Shown here one piece after another: positions 18,282 to 27,581 of a DNA stretch of 64,000 nucleotides; the first letter of the stretch is position 1; every line of letters begins with the position of its first letter. The translations under genes were made by a program, and so were the position numbers. The notes under the pieces are model-generated. The model had not been told where the DNA came from. It saw nothing but the letters and a program-made list of their open reading frames with translations, and made no database searches. Source of the DNA: JOPF136 sp035517515 (GTDB lineage: Bacteria; Acidobacteriota; Terriglobia; Acidiferrales; UBA7541); contig DATIYQ010000173.1 of assembly GCA_035517515.1 (NCBI GenBank), positions 1 to 64,000 of the forward strand, read 5' to 3'.

Positions 18282-18923
18282 ATGCTGCCAGCGGAAACGG
18301 CATTGCCTTTTGAAGCGGAGGCGCGAGCACAGGCGGTCACCCGGCTCGAAGAGGACGCACTCATCCGCACGGCCCAGGCGGGCGACCGTGAGGCGTTCGA
18401 AGAGCTGGTGCGGCGCTACGACCAGGACGTGCTGCGCCTGGCTTTGCAGATTACCCGCCGGCCCGAGGACGCCCACGATCTCTACCAGGAAGCCTTCCTG
18501 AAGGTGTATCGCAATCTGGACCGGTTCCGATTCGAATGCAGTTTTTATACCTGGCTGTACCGCGTGGTCACCAACGTGTGCCTGGATCACCTACGGCGGC
18601 GCTCGAGCCGTCCGGAGGATCAGGCGCCGGAGACGAGCCAGGCGGCCAGCGGCGCGGAGGAAGACTTTTTCGACCGGCAGGCGCATCCGGCTCCGCACAG
18701 CAATCCGGAGCGGTCGTTGCTGGGGAAGGAGCTGGGCGCGCGGATCTCCGCAGCCTTGGAGCGGCTCTCGCCGCGCGAGCGGATGGTTTTCGAGATGAAG
18801 CACTTTCACGGGCTGCGCTTGCGGGCTATCGGCGAAATGCTGGGCACCACGGAGGAGACGGTGAAGAATTCGCTGTTCCGGGCCACGCGGAAGTTGCGCA
18901 GCAGCCTGGAGGGATACCGATGA
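18282..18923 (+). CDS. ECF-type RNA polymerase sigma factor
   Basis: A 213-aa sigma-70-family factor with only regions 2 and 4. Region 2 runs from EDALIRTAQAGDREAFEELVRRY through EDAHDLYQEAFLKVYRNL and FYTWLYRVVTNVCLDHLRRR; region 4 contains ALERLSPRERMVFEMKHFHGLRLRAIGEMLGTTEETVKNSLFRATRKLR. The ATG at 18282 was chosen because the frame upstream reads through the palindrome at 18225-18254; no good Shine-Dalgarno precedes it. The stop overlaps the ATG of the anti-sigma gene (ATGA), so the two are translationally coupled. Confidence 0.9.
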   Translation: MLPAETALPFEAEARAQAVTRLEEDALIRTAQAGDREAFEELVRRYDQDVLRLALQITRRPEDAHDLYQEAFLKVYRNLDRFRFECSFYTWLYRVVTNVCLDHLRRRSSRPEDQAPETSQAASGAEEDFFDRQAHPAPHSNPERSLLGKELGARISAALERLSPRERMVFEMKHFHGLRLRAIGEMLGTTEETVKNSLFRATRKLRSSLEGYR

Positions 18924-19951
18924 GCAGGGCGCACCATTCGCCGGAAGAGAGCCGGCAGGATGCCGGCGGTACCGCATCGGCGGCGTGCGGGGAATACGAG
19001 CGCCGGCTGACGCTTTATGCCTGGCAGGAGCTGGAGCCCGCGGAGCGCGAAGCGGTGGACTTGCACGTGGCCGGGTGCGCCGGCTGCGCGGCGGCGCTGG
19101 CCCGCGAACGCGCGCTCCTCGAACGGCTGAGCACGTTGGATTCCGCCGAGCCCGCGGATCTGTTCCTGGCGCAGTGCCGCCGTACGCTCTCGCGCCGGCT
19201 GAGTCGCGCCGAGAGTTCCGCGCGCTTTTGGAAGCGTGTGCGCGCCGCCTTCGCGCCGGCGGGCTGGCTGACTGCGCGGCCGGCGTGGACCATTGCCGCG
19301 CTGGTGCTGGCCGGATTTTTCGCCGGGCGCTACTTTGCTCCCGGCTCCGCGCCGGAGGCCACGAGCCAGGAATCCGCGGCCGGGGAATCCTCCTCCCCGG
19401 CGTCGTATTCAAATTCCTCGGTCACCGGCGTGCAGCGTCTGCCAGGCGGGGCCGTGGCCGTGCGCATGACCACGGAACAGCCGTCGGTGGTGCAGGGTTC
19501 TCCGGAAGACAGCGACATTCGCCGGGCGTTGCTGGCCGCACTCGAGGGTTCCGGGACTCCGGACCCGGACGCGCGGATTGAATCCGTGGATTTGCTGCGT
19601 GCGAGCCGGAGCGACGCCTCGGTGCGGCAGGCGCTGTGCCAGGCGGTGTTGCGGGATCCGAATCCCAGTGTGCGGTTGAAGGCGGTAGAAGCCCTTCACG
19701 GCCTGGAGAGCGAGGCAGACGTCCGCCAGGCGCTGCTGGCCGCGCTAGAGCACGATGCCAATCCCGGCGTGCGTGTGGAGGCGATCAGCGCGCTGCGTTC
19801 CTTCCTGGACACCGACCCCGCGGGAGACTGGACCCGCGACGGCGCCGTGGTGAGCGTGCTGCGCGACCGCGAACACAGGGACCCCAATGAGTTTGTGCGC
19901 CTCCAAAGCGGCGCGGCCATGCGGCAAATCTCTGCGCGCAACGTCCAATAA
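18920..19951 (+). CDS. membrane anti-sigma factor with zinc-finger domain and periplasmic HEAT repeats
   Basis: A 343-aa protein overlapping the sigma stop by ATGA. The N-terminus is a zf-HC2-type anti-sigma domain (Cys23, then H49, C53 and C56 in LHVAGCAGCAAAL). One transmembrane helix follows (about 123-138, WTIAALVLAGFFAGRYF). After a Ser-rich linker, residues about 197-340 form helical repeats resembling HEAT/armadillo (DSDIRRALLAALE, DASVRQALCQAVLRDPNPSVRLKAVEALHG, DVRQALLAALEHDANPGVRVEAISALRSFL). The cytoplasmic part should hold the sigma factor; the outer HEAT part would sense or bind a partner. Such a sensor domain is unusual. Confidence 0.85.
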   Translation: MSRAHHSPEESRQDAGGTASAACGEYERRLTLYAWQELEPAEREAVDLHVAGCAGCAAALARERALLERLSTLDSAEPADLFLAQCRRTLSRRLSRAESSARFWKRVRAAFAPAGWLTARPAWTIAALVLAGFFAGRYFAPGSAPEATSQESAAGESSSPASYSNSSVTGVQRLPGGAVAVRMTTEQPSVVQGSPEDSDIRRALLAALEGSGTPDPDARIESVDLLRASRSDASVRQALCQAVLRDPNPSVRLKAVEALHGLESEADVRQALLAALEHDANPGVRVEAISALRSFLDTDPAGDWTRDGAVVSVLRDREHRDPNEFVRLQSGAAMRQISARNVQ

Positions 19952-19983
19952 ACCGGGATGAACTCGCGCAGCCCATCAGAAAA

Positions 19984-21921
19984 GTGAGCGTCACAGCACC
20001 AATCCGCAGGACAGGCCCTTTCGCCTGCGCTGATTGCTTGCGCGCGGCGCTGGCGTTGCTGTTCGCCGGGGCGCTCTCCGCCGCCGCGGCAATCCCCCCC
20101 GGAGATTCCCCACCCACGGCGGACGCGGGGCAGCGCCGTGTGCTCAGCGAGCAGACGGGAAACGTCAATCTCCGCAATGGCGACCCGGTGCGCGTCCACT
20201 TGACCCAGGGAGACGTGCGCGTGCGCACCACGGCCGACGGCAGCGTGCAGTACCGGCTGCGGATCGAAGGGCCGGCCAGCGCTGCCGCGGCAGTGCCACC
20301 CCGCTTCCAGATCACCGGGCGGGTTACCGCGGATGGGGCGCTCATCGCCGGCCGCGGGCTGGACGCCAATTATTCCGGCCATGTCTGGATCACGCTGGAG
20401 GTCGAGGTTCCGCGTTCGACTCCGCTCGAAGTGTCCACGCAGGGAGGGGCCATCGAGGTGCAGGACATTGACGGGCGTCTCACCTGCCAGACCGCTGGAG
20501 GAAGGATTCGCGTCGGCAAGGTGAACAATTCGGCGCGGCTGGAAACCGCCGGCGGGGATATTGTGGTGCAAGACGTCTCCGGAGATCTCTATGCCAACAC
20601 CGGGGGCGGGCACATTCTGGCCGGCTCTGTGGGGGGAAACGCCAACCTGAGCAGCGCCGGCGGTCACATTCGCGTGGCCCGCGTGGAAGGCGTGGCGCGC
20701 ATGGACACGGGCGGGGGCAACATCTTTCTGGATCGCGCCGGAGGCCGCCTGGTGGCCTCCACAGGCGGTGGGCGAATCATGGTGGGCGAAGTTTCCGGCG
20801 AGCTGGAAGCGCGCTCTGGGGGCGGTGGAATCCGCATCTGGCGCGTGGCGGGGCCGGCGCGCCTGCAATCCGCCGGCGGTTCGATCTTTCTGGCCGGGGT
20901 CACCAGTCCGGTGCGTGCTTCGACCGCGGCGGGCGGAATTACCGCGCGGTTTGCGCGTCCCGCCACCGCTCCCGAGATTGCGCCGGGCGCTCCCGAGCCT
21001 CCCCGCGCCGCGACGATGGGAGAATTCGAGTGCCACGGCGGAGACATTGTGGTGTTCGTGCCGATGGACCTGGGCCTGACTCTGGATGCTTCGGTGATGG
21101 GGGGCGAAGGATTCCACATTCTGGTGGACCCGGCGCTCGCTTTCCAGTTGAAGACCAACGCTACGATGGACGGGCCAGCGCTGCGCGCAGAGGGTGCGAT
21201 GGCAGGAGGCGGGCCGCTGCTGCGCCTGCGCGCGGATTCCGGAAACATCCTGCTGCGCCCGGTGGATTCCTCACCTTCGGGCGCGGGACCCGGCGTCCCT
21301 CCGGTTCCGCCGATTGTGCCGGTCCCGCCGGTTCCCGCTTTCGCGCCGGGGGGGACAAATCTGGACACCTCTGCCGCCGAGCTGGAGCAGTCCATCGCGC
21401 GGATGCAGCGCGATCTGGAGCTTCGCCAGAACGAGCTGCAGTCTCTGGCAACCACCCAGGAACTCCGCGCGATGAAACTGGCGGCAGGAGCGGCACAGGC
21501 GGATCGGAAGCGCTTCGCATGGGATCGCGGGGCCGGGGACTCCGCGGCGTCTGCCGGGGTGGATTACAACTGGTCCGCCGACCAGCTTACAGAGGTGGAA
21601 GATCTGCGGGAGAGAGTGGCTGCGTGGTTCACGGACCGGGTGGTGCTCTCCGCGGAAGAATTGCGGCCGAGACTCGTTCGCCGGGTGGACCCGGTGTATC
21701 CCGAAGCCGCCCGGGACAGCGGCGTGGAAGGGCCGGTGCGCCTGCGCCTCGCCATCGCGCGAGACGGGACGGTTGAAGACGTCACGGTTCTCTCCGGCAA
21801 TCCCGAATTGGCCGGAGCAGCCGTGGCCGCGGTGCGCCGCTGGCGTTACCGTCCCACGATTCTCGATGGAAAGTCGGTGTCCGTGCTGACGGTGCTGACG
21901 GTTACGTTTCATCGGCACTAA
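19984..21921 (+). CDS. secreted DUF4097-like repeat protein with C-terminal TonB_C domain
   Basis: 645 aa with a signal peptide (LALLFAGALSAAAA). Residues about 80-380 are an adhesin-like beta-solenoid of repeating TxGGxIxVxxV units (DUF4097-like). A Pro-rich linker and a coiled-coil-like stretch (ELEQSIARMQRDLELRQNELQSL) follow, and the last 90 residues are a TonB_C domain (RVDPVYPEAARDSGVEGPVRLRLAIARDGTVEDVTVLSGNPEL). There is no ExbB-type anchor except the signal. GTG start. It is third in the sigma operon. The combination is unusual; TonB_C here may act as a binding module rather than in energy transfer. Confidence 0.75.
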   Translation: MSVTAPIRRTGPFACADCLRAALALLFAGALSAAAAIPPGDSPPTADAGQRRVLSEQTGNVNLRNGDPVRVHLTQGDVRVRTTADGSVQYRLRIEGPASAAAAVPPRFQITGRVTADGALIAGRGLDANYSGHVWITLEVEVPRSTPLEVSTQGGAIEVQDIDGRLTCQTAGGRIRVGKVNNSARLETAGGDIVVQDVSGDLYANTGGGHILAGSVGGNANLSSAGGHIRVARVEGVARMDTGGGNIFLDRAGGRLVASTGGGRIMVGEVSGELEARSGGGGIRIWRVAGPARLQSAGGSIFLAGVTSPVRASTAAGGITARFARPATAPEIAPGAPEPPRAATMGEFECHGGDIVVFVPMDLGLTLDASVMGGEGFHILVDPALAFQLKTNATMDGPALRAEGAMAGGGPLLRLRADSGNILLRPVDSSPSGAGPGVPPVPPIVPVPPVPAFAPGGTNLDTSAAELEQSIARMQRDLELRQNELQSLATTQELRAMKLAAGAAQADRKRFAWDRGAGDSAASAGVDYNWSADQLTEVEDLRERVAAWFTDRVVLSAEELRPRLVRRVDPVYPEAARDSGVEGPVRLRLAIARDGTVEDVTVLSGNPELAGAAVAAVRRWRYRPTILDGKSVSVLTVLTVTFHRH

Positions 21922-21978
21922 GGCGGCGGGGAGTCCTGAAGCCGGGTCGGAGATGCCGCCGCAGTGGGGGAGGTCAAA

Positions 21979-22809
21979 ATGAGGCAGATGAAGCAGAGCA
22001 GATTGCGCGCGGCGGCGTATCTGCTGCTTGCCGCGCTTCTGATCTCCGCCGGTCGTGCGCGGCCGGCGGCCGCACAGGTCCTGCCGGTGGAGCGGTTCGA
22101 GCGCACCCTTCCGCTGGCCGCTGGAGGGATGTTCTCGCTTTCCAATGTGAACGGCTCCGTGCAAATCGAAGGCTGGAACCGCGAGGAAGTGCAGATCGCC
22201 GCGGTCAAATCCTCGACGGGCGATCCGGAAGAGCTGAGCCGGGTGGGGATCGTCATCACCCAGTCGCCGCAGGGCATCTACGTGGAGACGCGCTACCCCC
22301 CGAGCGGCAGCGCGGAAGTGAGCGTGGAATACCGGGTGCGCGTGCCGGCGCATGTGCGGCTGGGCCGGGTGAGCGCAATCAACGGCTCGCTGAGCGTGCG
22401 CGACGTGACCGGCACGGGCAGCCTGATGGCCATCAATGGAAACGTTTCCCTGGCTCGCGGCGCGGGGCTTTTTTCCGCGCGCGCCACGAACGGCAACGTG
22501 ACCCTGGAACTCGTGAGCCTCGAGAGTGGATTCCCGGCATCGGATGCGCCACGGCCCGCTGCGCCGGGCGCGGCGATCACCGCACAAACCGTGAACGGCT
22601 CAGTGGATGTGGCTTTGCCTGCCGATGCCGGCGCGGAACTGGAAGCGCGCACTCAAAACGGTGACTTCACCAGCGATCTTCCCTTGCTCACGAGCAGTTC
22701 CGCGGCCGGGCGGCTGATCCACAGCCGCATCGGACCCGGCGGCCCGGCGCTTCTTCTCCGCACCGTGAATGGCTCCATTCGCTTACGGATCACGCCGCCG
22801 CTCGTCTAA
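21979..22809 (+). CDS. secreted DUF4097 family protein
   Basis: A 276-aa exported protein: signal peptide ending ARPAAAQ, then the DUF4097 opening ERFERTLPLAAGGMFSLSNVNGSVQIEGWNR and repeated short strands (VSAINGSLSVRDV, MAINGNVSLARG, ATNGNVTLELVS, TVNGSVDVALP, RTVNGSIRLRI). ATG 21979 is preceded by GGGGAGG. Family members accompany ECF/anti-sigma loci and are thought to be envelope proteins; their biochemical role is unknown. Part of the operon from 18282. Confidence 0.8.
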   Translation: MRQMKQSRLRAAAYLLLAALLISAGRARPAAAQVLPVERFERTLPLAAGGMFSLSNVNGSVQIEGWNREEVQIAAVKSSTGDPEELSRVGIVITQSPQGIYVETRYPPSGSAEVSVEYRVRVPAHVRLGRVSAINGSLSVRDVTGTGSLMAINGNVSLARGAGLFSARATNGNVTLELVSLESGFPASDAPRPAAPGAAITAQTVNGSVDVALPADAGAELEARTQNGDFTSDLPLLTSSSAAGRLIHSRIGPGGPALLLRTVNGSIRLRITPPLV

Positions 22810-22840
22810 TTGAACCGAAGGGATCAGGAGGGGAAACGTC

Positions 22841-23956
22841 ATGGTCAGCAAAATCTTCACCTGGGTCGGAGGCGGAGTGCTCACCGGAGTGCTGGCGCTG
22901 GCCGGACCCGCCGGGGGCGCCGCGCAGTCCGGCGATGGCGCATGGCAATCGGCGCAGGACGAACTGCAGTGCCGCACCGCGCGCCTGGCCCGTTCCTGGG
23001 AACGCGTGGAAGAGCGGATGGCCGCGCTTGCGGATCGCGTGGCGGCGAAATCCGCGCGGTTTCTCCAGGACTCCAGGCCCGCCATCTCCGGGGATGACGA
23101 CGGCCAGGTGATGGTCTATTCCAGCAGCACGGACGGGCCCGGATGGCTGGGCATACGCATGGAAGAGGTTAGCGCGGAAAAGACAAAAGAACTGAAACTG
23201 CCCGCCGAGCGCGGCGTGCTGGTGACCCGCGTGACCGAAGATTCTCCGGCGGCCAAGGCCGGGCTTAAGGTAAACGACGTGATCACCGAATTTGATGGCC
23301 AGCGCGTGGAGGGCACCGCGGCCCTGGAGCGCATGGTGCGCGAAGTGCCCCCGGGCAGAAGCGTTCCCATCACCGTATGGCGCGACGGCAGCGCGCAGAC
23401 GCTCCGCGCGGAGCTCAGCGCCCGCCGTGGAATGGCCGGCAGAGACGGTGAAAACCGCGTGTACGTGACCGGACCACGGGATTGGGATTTCAATTTCGAA
23501 CTGCCGCCCATGCCGGAAGTCCCGCCGATGCCCGCGATTCCCCCGATCCCGGCGATTCAGATCGGGCCCATGGCCGGTTTCCGCGCCTTTGGCGCTCCAA
23601 TGCTGGGGATCGATGCGGAAGACCTTTCCGGGCAACTGGGCAGTTATTTCGGCGCGCCCGATGGCGAGGGCGTCCTGGTTCGCGAGGTCATGCCCAGCAC
23701 GCCGGCGGAGAAGGCCGGGCTCAAGGCCGGGGACGTAATCCTGCGCGTGGATGGAAACCGGGTGCGCAATGCGGAGGAGCTGCGTTCCGCTCTGCGGGAG
23801 AAGATGGACAAGGCGGCCGGCGGTTCCGATGCGGAAAAAACGCCCATGGCCTCCGCGGAGTTGACTGTGCTGCGCGCGGGGAAGCAGATTACCGCACGCG
23901 TCGAGCTCCAGCCTCCCGTTCGCAGGCTGCACGCGGTGCGGCGCGTGGCCGTCTGA
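22841..23956 (+). CDS. periplasmic double-PDZ protein
   Basis: 371 aa with a signal peptide (VGGGVLTGVLALAGPAGGAAQ). Two PDZ domains are clear: the first around residues 95-190 (GWLGIRMEEV ... GVLVTRVTEDSPAAKAGLKVNDVITEFDG), the second around 250-345 (PMLGIDAEDLSGQLGSYFGAPDGEGVLVREVMPSTPAEKAGLKAGDVILRVDG). There is no trypsin-like protease domain, so it is not an HtrA/DegP enzyme but likely an adaptor or substrate-binding protein. Strong Shine-Dalgarno AGGAGGGG. Last gene of the sigma operon. Confidence 0.85.
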   Translation: MVSKIFTWVGGGVLTGVLALAGPAGGAAQSGDGAWQSAQDELQCRTARLARSWERVEERMAALADRVAAKSARFLQDSRPAISGDDDGQVMVYSSSTDGPGWLGIRMEEVSAEKTKELKLPAERGVLVTRVTEDSPAAKAGLKVNDVITEFDGQRVEGTAALERMVREVPPGRSVPITVWRDGSAQTLRAELSARRGMAGRDGENRVYVTGPRDWDFNFELPPMPEVPPMPAIPPIPAIQIGPMAGFRAFGAPMLGIDAEDLSGQLGSYFGAPDGEGVLVREVMPSTPAEKAGLKAGDVILRVDGNRVRNAEELRSALREKMDKAAGGSDAEKTPMASAELTVLRAGKQITARVELQPPVRRLHAVRRVAV

Positions 23957-24062
23957 TCCGATTCGGCCGGGCGGGGGATTTCGAAACCGGTGTTTCGGTT
24001 GGCCGGTTCCGCGTTACCGGACATTACCCTTAGCGTGAGGATCGGCGCCGTGCAATCTTTGT

Positions 24063-24088
24063 GAACCGCCGGCCCCCGTGCAGCGTCT
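24063..24088 (+). promoter_or_regulatory. ECF-type promoter upstream of the large permease
   Basis: GAACC (24063-24067), a 16-base spacer and CGTCT (24084-24088), identical in both boxes and spacing to the element before the sigma gene at 18137-18162. It lies about 40 bases before the ATG at 24127. Confidence 0.5.
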
Positions 24089-24126
24089 GATTGGATAGCA
24101 GTCGCAGCCGTCCAGGAGACGCAAGG

Positions 24127-26796
24127 ATGCCAAACGATTCTCGCCGGCCGCACTCCGCGGGAGAGGGGCCCACGGCAACCAGGGGCTGGCTCGCCTGGCT
24201 GGACGATATTCCCCAGGACATTCTGTATGGGCTGCGCGTGCTGCGAAAGAGCCCCGGGTTCACCGCAGTGGCCGTGGCCACTCTGGCGCTGGGCATCGGC
24301 GCGAATACCGCAATCTTCAGCCTGATTGACGCAGTGATGCTGCGGTCGCTTCCGGTGAGCGACCCCGGCTCGCTGGTGCTCCTGAAATGGAGCTTCCGGA
24401 AATCGCCGGAGACACACAGCACGCATTCCTACGGCGATTGCGTGACGCACTTCGGCGGCACGGAACCTTCAGGCTGCTCCTTCTCGAAACCCTTCCTCGA
24501 AGATGTCCGGTCGAAAACCGCGCTCTTTTCCGGGCTGGCTGAATTCGCGAGCGCGGGCCGGCTGAATCTGAGCGGCAATGGTCCGGCAAGCCTGGTCCAG
24601 TCGCTCTACGTCTCGGGCGATTACTTTCAGACCCTCGGGGTGTCTGCGGCGCTGGGCCGGACCATCCAACCGTACGACGACACTCCGGGTGCGGCGCCAG
24701 TGGTGGTGCTGAATTACGGCTATTGGAAGAGCGCGTTCGGCGGCGATCCGGGCGTGGTGGGGCGCGTCATTCATTTGAAAGGATTGCCCTTCACCATCGC
24801 TGGGGTCGCGGAGTCCCGGTTTGTGAGCCTGACCCCGGGAAACACCTACGATCTGTGGCTTCCAAGGGTGCACCGTCCGGCGCTTCAGGAACGATGGAAT
24901 CCGGCGATGGAGGATGCCGGCTCGTGGTGGCTGGTAGCGGTGGGAAGACTGAAGCCGGGAGTCTCCCGGGCGCAGGCGGAGGGCACACTTGGGCCGCTCT
25001 TCTTCAACGAACTGGTCCACGGCGAGAAGCCGCTCGCCAAGCCGGAGGACGCGCCGGCCCTCCGCGTGGTGCCGGCCCAATCCGGTCTGACGGGTGCGCG
25101 GAGCAGGCTCTCCACAACTCTGTATGTGCTGATGGCCGCGGTGGGTGTGATTCTGATGATTGCCTGCGCCAATGTCGCGGGTTTGCTCCTGGCCCGTACC
25201 ACCGCGCGGCGCAAGGAATTTGCTGTGCGGTTGGCGTTGGGCGCCGGCCGCGGGCGAATCGTGCGGCAACTGCTGACGGAGAGCCTCACGCTGTCCCTGG
25301 CCGGCGGGGCACTTGGAATTCTCCTGGCCTTCTGGAGCGCGCGACTGCTTCTCGCCTTCCTGGGCAGCGGGAGGTCGCGTCCGCTGGGGATCTCCGCGGA
25401 GATTGACCTTTGCGTGCTTGGATTCACGATTGGGGCCTCGGTGCTCGCCGGGGTCCTGTTCGGGCTCGCCCCGGCGCTGCGTTCCATGCGCATTGACCTG
25501 ACCCCGGCGCTCAAGGAAGGGACGGAGAAGGGAACCGGCCTGGGCGCAGGAGGGCGCGGCCTGCTGGGCGCGGGGAACGCGCTGGTGGTGGCGCAAATCG
25601 CGCTGACCGTGGTGGTGCTGGTGGGCGCCGGTCTGCTCGCGCACACCCTGGCAAACTTGAAAAACGTGGACCCGGGATTCGCCACCGAGAATCTTCTGAA
25701 TTTTGGCCTGGACCCCACACTCACGGGATATAAGGGCGCGCGGCTGGCCGCCCTCTACAACGACTTGCAGGACCGTTTTGCCTCCACGCCGGGTGTTCTT
25801 TCCGTGAGCTATTCACAGATGACGCTGCTCAGCGGGAGCCTGTGGACCACGGGCTTTCACCTGCCGGGCACAGCTCCGCTCGCGGAATCGGATGCGGACT
25901 ACTTTCCGGTGGGTCCGCGTTTCTTTGAGACCATGAAAATCGGAATCGTGGCCGGACGCGATTTTACCCCCGCCGAGTACCTGGCGGCCGCCGAGGCGGC
26001 AGGATTGCCCTCACACCACTCGCCCTCCGTTGTTCCCGTGATCGTCAACGAGGCCTTTGTGCGCGCGTACTTCCCGCATGGCAACCCACTGGGAGAGATA
26101 TTTGGCGCGGATACCGACGAGGCAGCGAAGAAGTATTCTGCCGAGGATCCCAGCTACACGCGGAACCCCGGCTGGGTGATCACCGGTGTGGTCCGGGATG
26201 CGAAGTTCAACGATTTGCGGCGGGAGGTGAAACCCACCATGTACGCGCCCAGCGGAGAAGGGGGCTTCTTCGAACTGCGCACCGCGGGCGACCCCATGAG
26301 CGTGGTTCCCGCAGTCCGGAAAATCGTGCAGCAAGCCGCGAGCGACATGCCCATCTTCGACCTCACCACCCAGTCGCGCCAGATCGACGACCTGCTCTAT
26401 CAGGAGCGGCTCATCGCGCGCATGAGCAGCCTGTTCGCGTTGCTGGCATTGCTGCTCGCCTGCATCGGGCTGTTCGGGTTGCTCTCCTACGAAGTGTCCC
26501 GGCGAACGCGCGAGATCGGCATTCGCATGGCTTTGGGAGCGCAGCCCGGAGACGTTTTGCGCCGTGTGATAGGCCACGGGGTCTTGCTCGCCGCCACCGG
26601 CGCTGCGATCGGCACCGCGGCATCACTGGCGGTCACCCGGTATCTCGGCGCGCTGCTCTTCGGTGTATCTCCCAGCGATCCGCGGACTCTAGCCGGGGTC
26701 ACCTGCCTGCTGCTGGCCGTGGCTTTCGGAGCCTGCTACCTGCCGGCGCGAAGGGCCACGCGGGTGGATCCGCTGGTGGCCTTGCGCTACGAGTAG
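24127..26796 (+). CDS. large MacB/FtsX-type ABC transporter permease (acidobacterial family)
   Basis: 889 aa. A short cytoplasmic N-terminal region leads into DIPQDILYGLRVLRKSPGFTAVAVATLALGIGANTAIFSLIDAV, followed by a MacB-like periplasmic core domain, an FtsX block (around residue 335), a second periplasmic domain and a second FtsX block near the C-terminus ending in ARRATRVDPLVALRYE. The family is greatly expanded in Acidobacteriota, usually without an adjacent ATPase, as here. The ATG at 24127 has AGGAG upstream. It follows an ECF-type promoter shared with the sigma gene, so it may belong to that regulon. The substrate is unknown. Confidence 0.88.
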   Translation: MPNDSRRPHSAGEGPTATRGWLAWLDDIPQDILYGLRVLRKSPGFTAVAVATLALGIGANTAIFSLIDAVMLRSLPVSDPGSLVLLKWSFRKSPETHSTHSYGDCVTHFGGTEPSGCSFSKPFLEDVRSKTALFSGLAEFASAGRLNLSGNGPASLVQSLYVSGDYFQTLGVSAALGRTIQPYDDTPGAAPVVVLNYGYWKSAFGGDPGVVGRVIHLKGLPFTIAGVAESRFVSLTPGNTYDLWLPRVHRPALQERWNPAMEDAGSWWLVAVGRLKPGVSRAQAEGTLGPLFFNELVHGEKPLAKPEDAPALRVVPAQSGLTGARSRLSTTLYVLMAAVGVILMIACANVAGLLLARTTARRKEFAVRLALGAGRGRIVRQLLTESLTLSLAGGALGILLAFWSARLLLAFLGSGRSRPLGISAEIDLCVLGFTIGASVLAGVLFGLAPALRSMRIDLTPALKEGTEKGTGLGAGGRGLLGAGNALVVAQIALTVVVLVGAGLLAHTLANLKNVDPGFATENLLNFGLDPTLTGYKGARLAALYNDLQDRFASTPGVLSVSYSQMTLLSGSLWTTGFHLPGTAPLAESDADYFPVGPRFFETMKIGIVAGRDFTPAEYLAAAEAAGLPSHHSPSVVPVIVNEAFVRAYFPHGNPLGEIFGADTDEAAKKYSAEDPSYTRNPGWVITGVVRDAKFNDLRREVKPTMYAPSGEGGFFELRTAGDPMSVVPAVRKIVQQAASDMPIFDLTTQSRQIDDLLYQERLIARMSSLFALLALLLACIGLFGLLSYEVSRRTREIGIRMALGAQPGDVLRRVIGHGVLLAATGAAIGTAASLAVTRYLGALLFGVSPSDPRTLAGVTCLLLAVAFGACYLPARRATRVDPLVALRYE

Positions 26797-26819
26797 GCCG
26801 CGCGGCGCTCCAGGAAGCC

Positions 26820-27581
26820 TTACTTCTTGTCCTGCTGCCGCACGACTTCCGCCTTTGCGGCCGGCACGGCCAATCTCAGCAGCCGGTGCTGGGGAGTGTC
26901 GTCGCAATACAGGTCAACTTCCAAGTCCTGAGTGTGCACGCGGAGCACGTCTGCTTTTTTGCCGTTCAGCACCTGCTCTCCGCCGTACTCCACGTTGACG
27001 CTTCCTGGGGTCATGTCCTGTGGGATCAGCACCGGGAACGTCTTGGAGTCTTTGTGCTCCCAGTCGTAAAGCTGTGCCAGGATGGCGTACTGGTGGTACA
27101 TGTTGTTGTCCAGGATCACCACGGCGGTCGTCTTGAAGTCGAATTCCTGGGAATACGGCGCCGCCCCTTCCACGTGCAGTTCCATGGTTCCCACGCCGCC
27201 CTCGAACACCACCGTGGCCACCGCTTTACGCGGCGCGCTGGTGCTCCATTCATACCTGCGCGGGGCGCCGTCCGCCGTCAACTGAAGTTTGCCGGTTACC
27301 TTGGACCTCGCGCCATTTTCGCCGGCAACTTCCGCCGATCCCCGTGCCGTCCATTCGCCCCCGTTCGGCCGGATATCGAACTCTTCAGTCCCCGCGGGCT
27401 TTCCGTCCACCAAAATGTCGAAGATTCCCTGGTCCGCCGAGAGCAGGGCGGCTGCGGCCTCCGGTTTCTTGTCCTTGGATTTCTGCGCGGCCGGGGCTCC
27501 GCTCGCCCCCGTGCGCGCGGCGCACACCATCGCCAGCAGCGACCCCAGAAAACCAGCCCCCAACTTCCGCCAACGAATCAT
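26820..27581 (-). CDS. secreted protein of unknown function
   Basis: 253 aa with a signal peptide (LGAGFLGSLLAMVCAARTGASG) and a Lys-rich linker, then a predominantly beta domain starting QGIFDILVDGKPAGTEEFDI. The pattern 'IxxDGKPxGTxEFxI' resembles domains of the DUF6134/DUF3108 type, which I cannot confirm. Its ATG overlaps the aroK stop (ATGA), indicating translational coupling. Confidence 0.6.
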   Translation of the reverse strand: MIRWRKLGAGFLGSLLAMVCAARTGASGAPAAQKSKDKKPEAAAALLSADQGIFDILVDGKPAGTEEFDIRPNGGEWTARGSAEVAGENGARSKVTGKLQLTADGAPRRYEWSTSAPRKAVATVVFEGGVGTMELHVEGAAPYSQEFDFKTTAVVILDNNMYHQYAILAQLYDWEHKDSKTFPVLIPQDMTPGSVNVEYGGEQVLNGKKADVLRVHTQDLEVDLYCDDTPQHRLLRLAVPAAKAEVVRQQDKK

